DNA of 64,000 nt from an uncultured Flavobacteriales bacterium (lineage in GTDB: Bacteria; Bacteroidota; Bacteroidia; Flavobacteriales_D; Parvicellaceae), in assembly GCA_938075455.1 (NCBI GenBank), contig CALJHN010000008.1:21629-85628 (forward strand), written 5' to 3'. The number at the start of each line of letters is the position of its first letter. The first letter of the stretch is position 1. Shown here in pieces: positions 61,744 to 64,000 of this stretch. The notes beneath the pieces were generated by a model, which ran no database searches, was not told the DNA's origin, and saw only the letters and a list, made by a program, of their open reading frames with translations. The position numbers and the translations under genes are program-made.

Positions 61744-64000
61744 TAGTCCCACTGGTTTCTAAATGAATCGTACCCATTAAACCCTCCTTTTAATTCAAAT
61801 CCAGAAATACCATCAGAATTAATGGAGCCAGAAACAAATACTCCAAATTTCACCAATCCACCAAATATTCTAAACGGTCTAGAAATTCCAAGGAATGACT
61901 CAAGATGTGCTAAGTTTTTATTAGGAATAATTAGGGCTGCAAGCCCTGTGGAAAGTTCCAAACCTAGCTTGCTGATTAATGGCAATTTATTGAAAATATT
62001 TCCATCAAAACTATGGACGTAATTGCCTCTAATGTACGAGCTTTCAGTAAAAAGAGTATTTTCTAAAAGTTGAAAGGAGTTAAGAGGATTGCTAAAAAAT
62101 CCTACATCTGATCCTCTAAAGTACTTCCACTCAATTACTCTTAAACTTTTTTTATTTACAAATGCTCCCATTTGAATATTCCACTTTGATTTTCCTAAAT
62201 GTGGAACAGTAAACTCATCATTTAACCCAAATTCTAAATAATCAAAATTCACCTCACTATTTAGAATTCTAGGAATACCTTTTCGGTAAATAAGATTAGC
62301 CGTAGGAAATTTTGTTCCAAGTACAATTTTTTTATTTTTTTTAAAGTAATATTCTTGAAAAGGTAGCCATGTTAATTGAATTCTGCTTTCAAATTTTCTG
62401 TAAGGCTCAAATGCTAATGGAGAAAGTTCTAAAATAGAATCGGTAGAATTGAATACATCGCTTTCAAAATCTAAATTATCTATGGGAGTTTGTAGACAAT
62501 ATTCTATTTTCATTTCCCCGTACAAGCCATTTACTATTTCAGTTCTGTAAGCAGTTTGAATTTGTTGAGATCTTACGTAATTACTCCTAGAAAAAGCTGT
62601 TGAAATTGAAGGGAATCTATTTATGGGCTTAAACTCATCTCCAATTCCTATAGTAAGCTGTTTGTATTTTTCATCATTTGAAATTATAGAAATGTTGGTA
62701 GAACCTTTAAAATCTTTATTTACTATGCCATAATCTACTCTATTTTCTGTGCTTATTTTAAATTGATCATTTAAATTTTTATTGAAATTAAAACCAAGAT
62801 TGTGTCTGTATCCTCCAATTCCAAAAACGTTGAACTGAGATACTACTGGCCATATATAAAATGAATATCCTTTGAACCTGTTCTTTTGTCCTATTCCTTC
62901 CCAAAGTACTTTTGCTAAGGTAATTTTATTGTAAGAACTATCTTGTTCTAAAGCATATTGTTCACTTTGGTAATAATTTCTTAAACTATCTGTATATTCA
63001 ATATATTCAAATTCATTGTTTTTCAAATCTATAGGTCTAAAACTATCCCATTGTTGATCGGAAATTAACTCAGCAGAGTCGCTAAAAAATTTTACTTGAT
63101 TTTTTTTAAAATAATCTGGAAGCTTGTCAATAATTTGGAATTCGGAATTTATAATTACTGCATTTCCTATTATTTTGAAAATCTCTTCTTTAATTGTGTA
63201 GTCAATAATTTTTCTTTCGATTAAATTTTGACTTTTAAACTGCTTGTAGTTTTGAATAATATGGAAGTTTTCAAATTTAAATTCTGATTGAATTGGACCA
63301 CTCAATTCTAATTCTACTGATTTTATAGAATAAGTGGTGTCTTCAATGAATAATACTCCTTTTAATAATAGTTCGTTTTTAAATCTTGGAGTAATTTGAA
63401 TTTTGTGAATTTTAGTGGAATCTTTTTGTGGAATAAGCCCTAGGTAATCATATTTGTAATAGGTTCTTGACCCTGTTGCGAGCGGAGAAACTATTGGTTT
63501 ACTAGCAATTTTAATGTTGATATTATTTTCAAATAAATCAAATTCTATTTCGGATAAGCTTATTAAAAATTCGTATTTATCATCCACTTCATATTGTGGT
63601 GTTATATTGTATTCTCCAAAATCTTCAAAAGATTGTATAATTACAAAATCCTGTTCTTGTTTGGTGTCAGCAAAGTCTTGATAAGCTTCATAAGACCAGC
63701 TTTTTTTATTGGATTCTAAGCTATAAAAGTCCCCATAAGATTCTACAAATTTAAGTACATCATTTTTGAAATTAATGGTTTTAGACGTGTCAAGTTCCCA
63801 TTTTTCAATAGTGTCTTTTCTTTGTAATTTAAATTGTCTTTTTTCTATGGTGTTTTTAGAGTACTCTTTGGAAGAAAAACTTTTTTGGGTATAATTTTTT
63901 TTATTTTTTTTTACTTTTTCTATTATTTCAAGAGCTTTATTTTTGGTGTTAGACACCACTTCATACTCTATTAAGTTTTGATCATTTTCATCAAGAATGA
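61740..64000 (-). CDS. DUF5686 outer-membrane protein (5' end outside window)
   Basis: The minus-strand frame stays open to the window edge; residues read upstream of the first GTG (DENDQNLIEYEV) continue without a stop, so the N-terminus lies outside. The visible part starts with an AEEIIxxVxxN-like segment (ALEIIEKVKKNKKNY), which in the family follows a carboxypeptidase-regulatory-like domain. Then comes the DUF5686 region with PLATGSRTYYKYDYLGLIPQ and a long C-terminal barrel-like part with aromatic strands, ending in FRNQWDY. The family is found in Bacteroidota outer membranes and its function is unknown. Confidence 0.88.
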   Translation of the reverse strand, partial: ILDENDQNLIEYEVVSNTKNKALEIIEKVKKNKKNYTQKSFSSKEYSKNTIEKRQFKLQRKDTIEKWELDTSKTINFKNDVLKFVESYGDFYSLESNKKSWSYEAYQDFADTKQEQDFVIIQSFEDFGEYNITPQYEVDDKYEFLISLSEIEFDLFENNINIKIASKPIVSPLATGSRTYYKYDYLGLIPQKDSTKIHKIQITPRFKNELLLKGVLFIEDTTYSIKSVELELSGPIQSEFKFENFHIIQNYKQFKSQNLIERKIIDYTIKEEIFKIIGNAVIINSEFQIIDKLPDYFKKNQVKFFSDSAELISDQQWDSFRPIDLKNNEFEYIEYTDSLRNYYQSEQYALEQDSSYNKITLAKVLWEGIGQKNRFKGYSFYIWPVVSQFNVFGIGGYRHNLGFNFNKNLNDQFKISTENRVDYGIVNKDFKGSTNISIISNDEKYKQLTIGIGDEFKPINRFPSISTAFSRSNYVRSQQIQTAYRTEIVNGLYGEMKIEYCLQTPIDNLDFESDVFNSTDSILELSPLAFEPYRKFESRIQLTWLPFQEYYFKKNKKIVLGTKFPTANLIYRKGIPRILNSEVNFDYLEFGLNDEFTVPHLGKSKWNIQMGAFVNKKSLRVIEWKYFRGSDVGFFSNPLNSFQLLENTLFTESSYIRGNYVHSFDGNIFNKLPLISKLGLELSTGLAALIIPNKNLAHLESFLGISRPFRIFGGLVKFGVFVSGSINSDGISGFELKGGFNGYDSFRNQWDY

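Overview
The window is AT-rich chromosomal DNA from a member of the Bacteroidota, most likely a marine Flavobacteriales-type bacterium. Four things point there. It has an outer-membrane block of nadK, porG-like, uppS, bamA, two ompH genes and murI, and two kinds of proteins typical of the phylum: a TonB-dependent receptor with a DUF5689 lipoprotein partner, and a type IX secretion (T9SS) C-terminal sorting domain. A DUF5686 protein and the CTD...NYNP...DDNGSC cysteine repeats are also typical. The few readable promoters fit the Bacteroidetes TTG-N(~20)-TAnnTTTG pattern. The genome is compact: gene gaps are short, several operon joints are ATGA overlaps, and three convergent pairs end inside one shared TTAA. 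I see no tRNA, rRNA, CRISPR array, insertion sequence or prophage.

Layout. 1-2787: end of recG, efp and a two-domain VOC protein. 2791-8514: an SDR oxidoreductase, a histidine/glutamate/threonine catabolism node (hutU with a 54-codon DUF5522 gene, gdhA, kbl). 8544-12517: translation genes rplM-rpsI-rpsB-tsf, then pyrH-frr. 12620-19374: a repeat-rich small lipoprotein, a radical SAM/SPASM protein, an RND/MMPL exporter, rfbA, a polyprenyl synthetase and an SDR39U1-type epimerase. 19550-23499: sucA-sucB of the 2-oxoglutarate dehydrogenase complex. 23502-30364: a DUF5689 lipoprotein and TonB receptor divergent from two secreted EEP-fold phosphodiesterases and a cysteine-repeat lipoprotein. I read this as a probable nucleic-acid or phosphodiester scavenging locus, and it is the best candidate here for an under-described system.

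30377-40737: an alpha/beta hydrolase with pdxJ, a CBS protein, and the envelope assembly block to murI, then a gamma-carbonic-anhydrase-like protein and an Nfu scaffold. 40824-48934: paaZ, a small unknown gene coupled to meaB, an ElaA-type acetyltransferase, a MORN-repeat protein and lipoprotein, a fumarylacetoacetate-hydrolase-family protein, a DEDDh exonuclease and a second 2-oxo-acid dehydrogenase E2. 49011-55392: a GT2/sugar-transferase-like fusion, recR, a sodium:solute symporter, a DsrE protein, a DUF3050 protein and pyrD. 55435-64000: a SulP transporter, a polyprenyl-phosphate sugar cluster (GT2, PAP2, ArnT-like GT39), pepD and a DUF5686 protein cut by the window edge.

Together the genes describe a heterotrophic aerobe. 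It degrades amino acids to TCA intermediates, builds a T9SS-equipped outer membrane, and appears to take up phosphate- or nucleotide-containing polymers from outside. All assignments rest on reading motifs and gene order; no database search was run.
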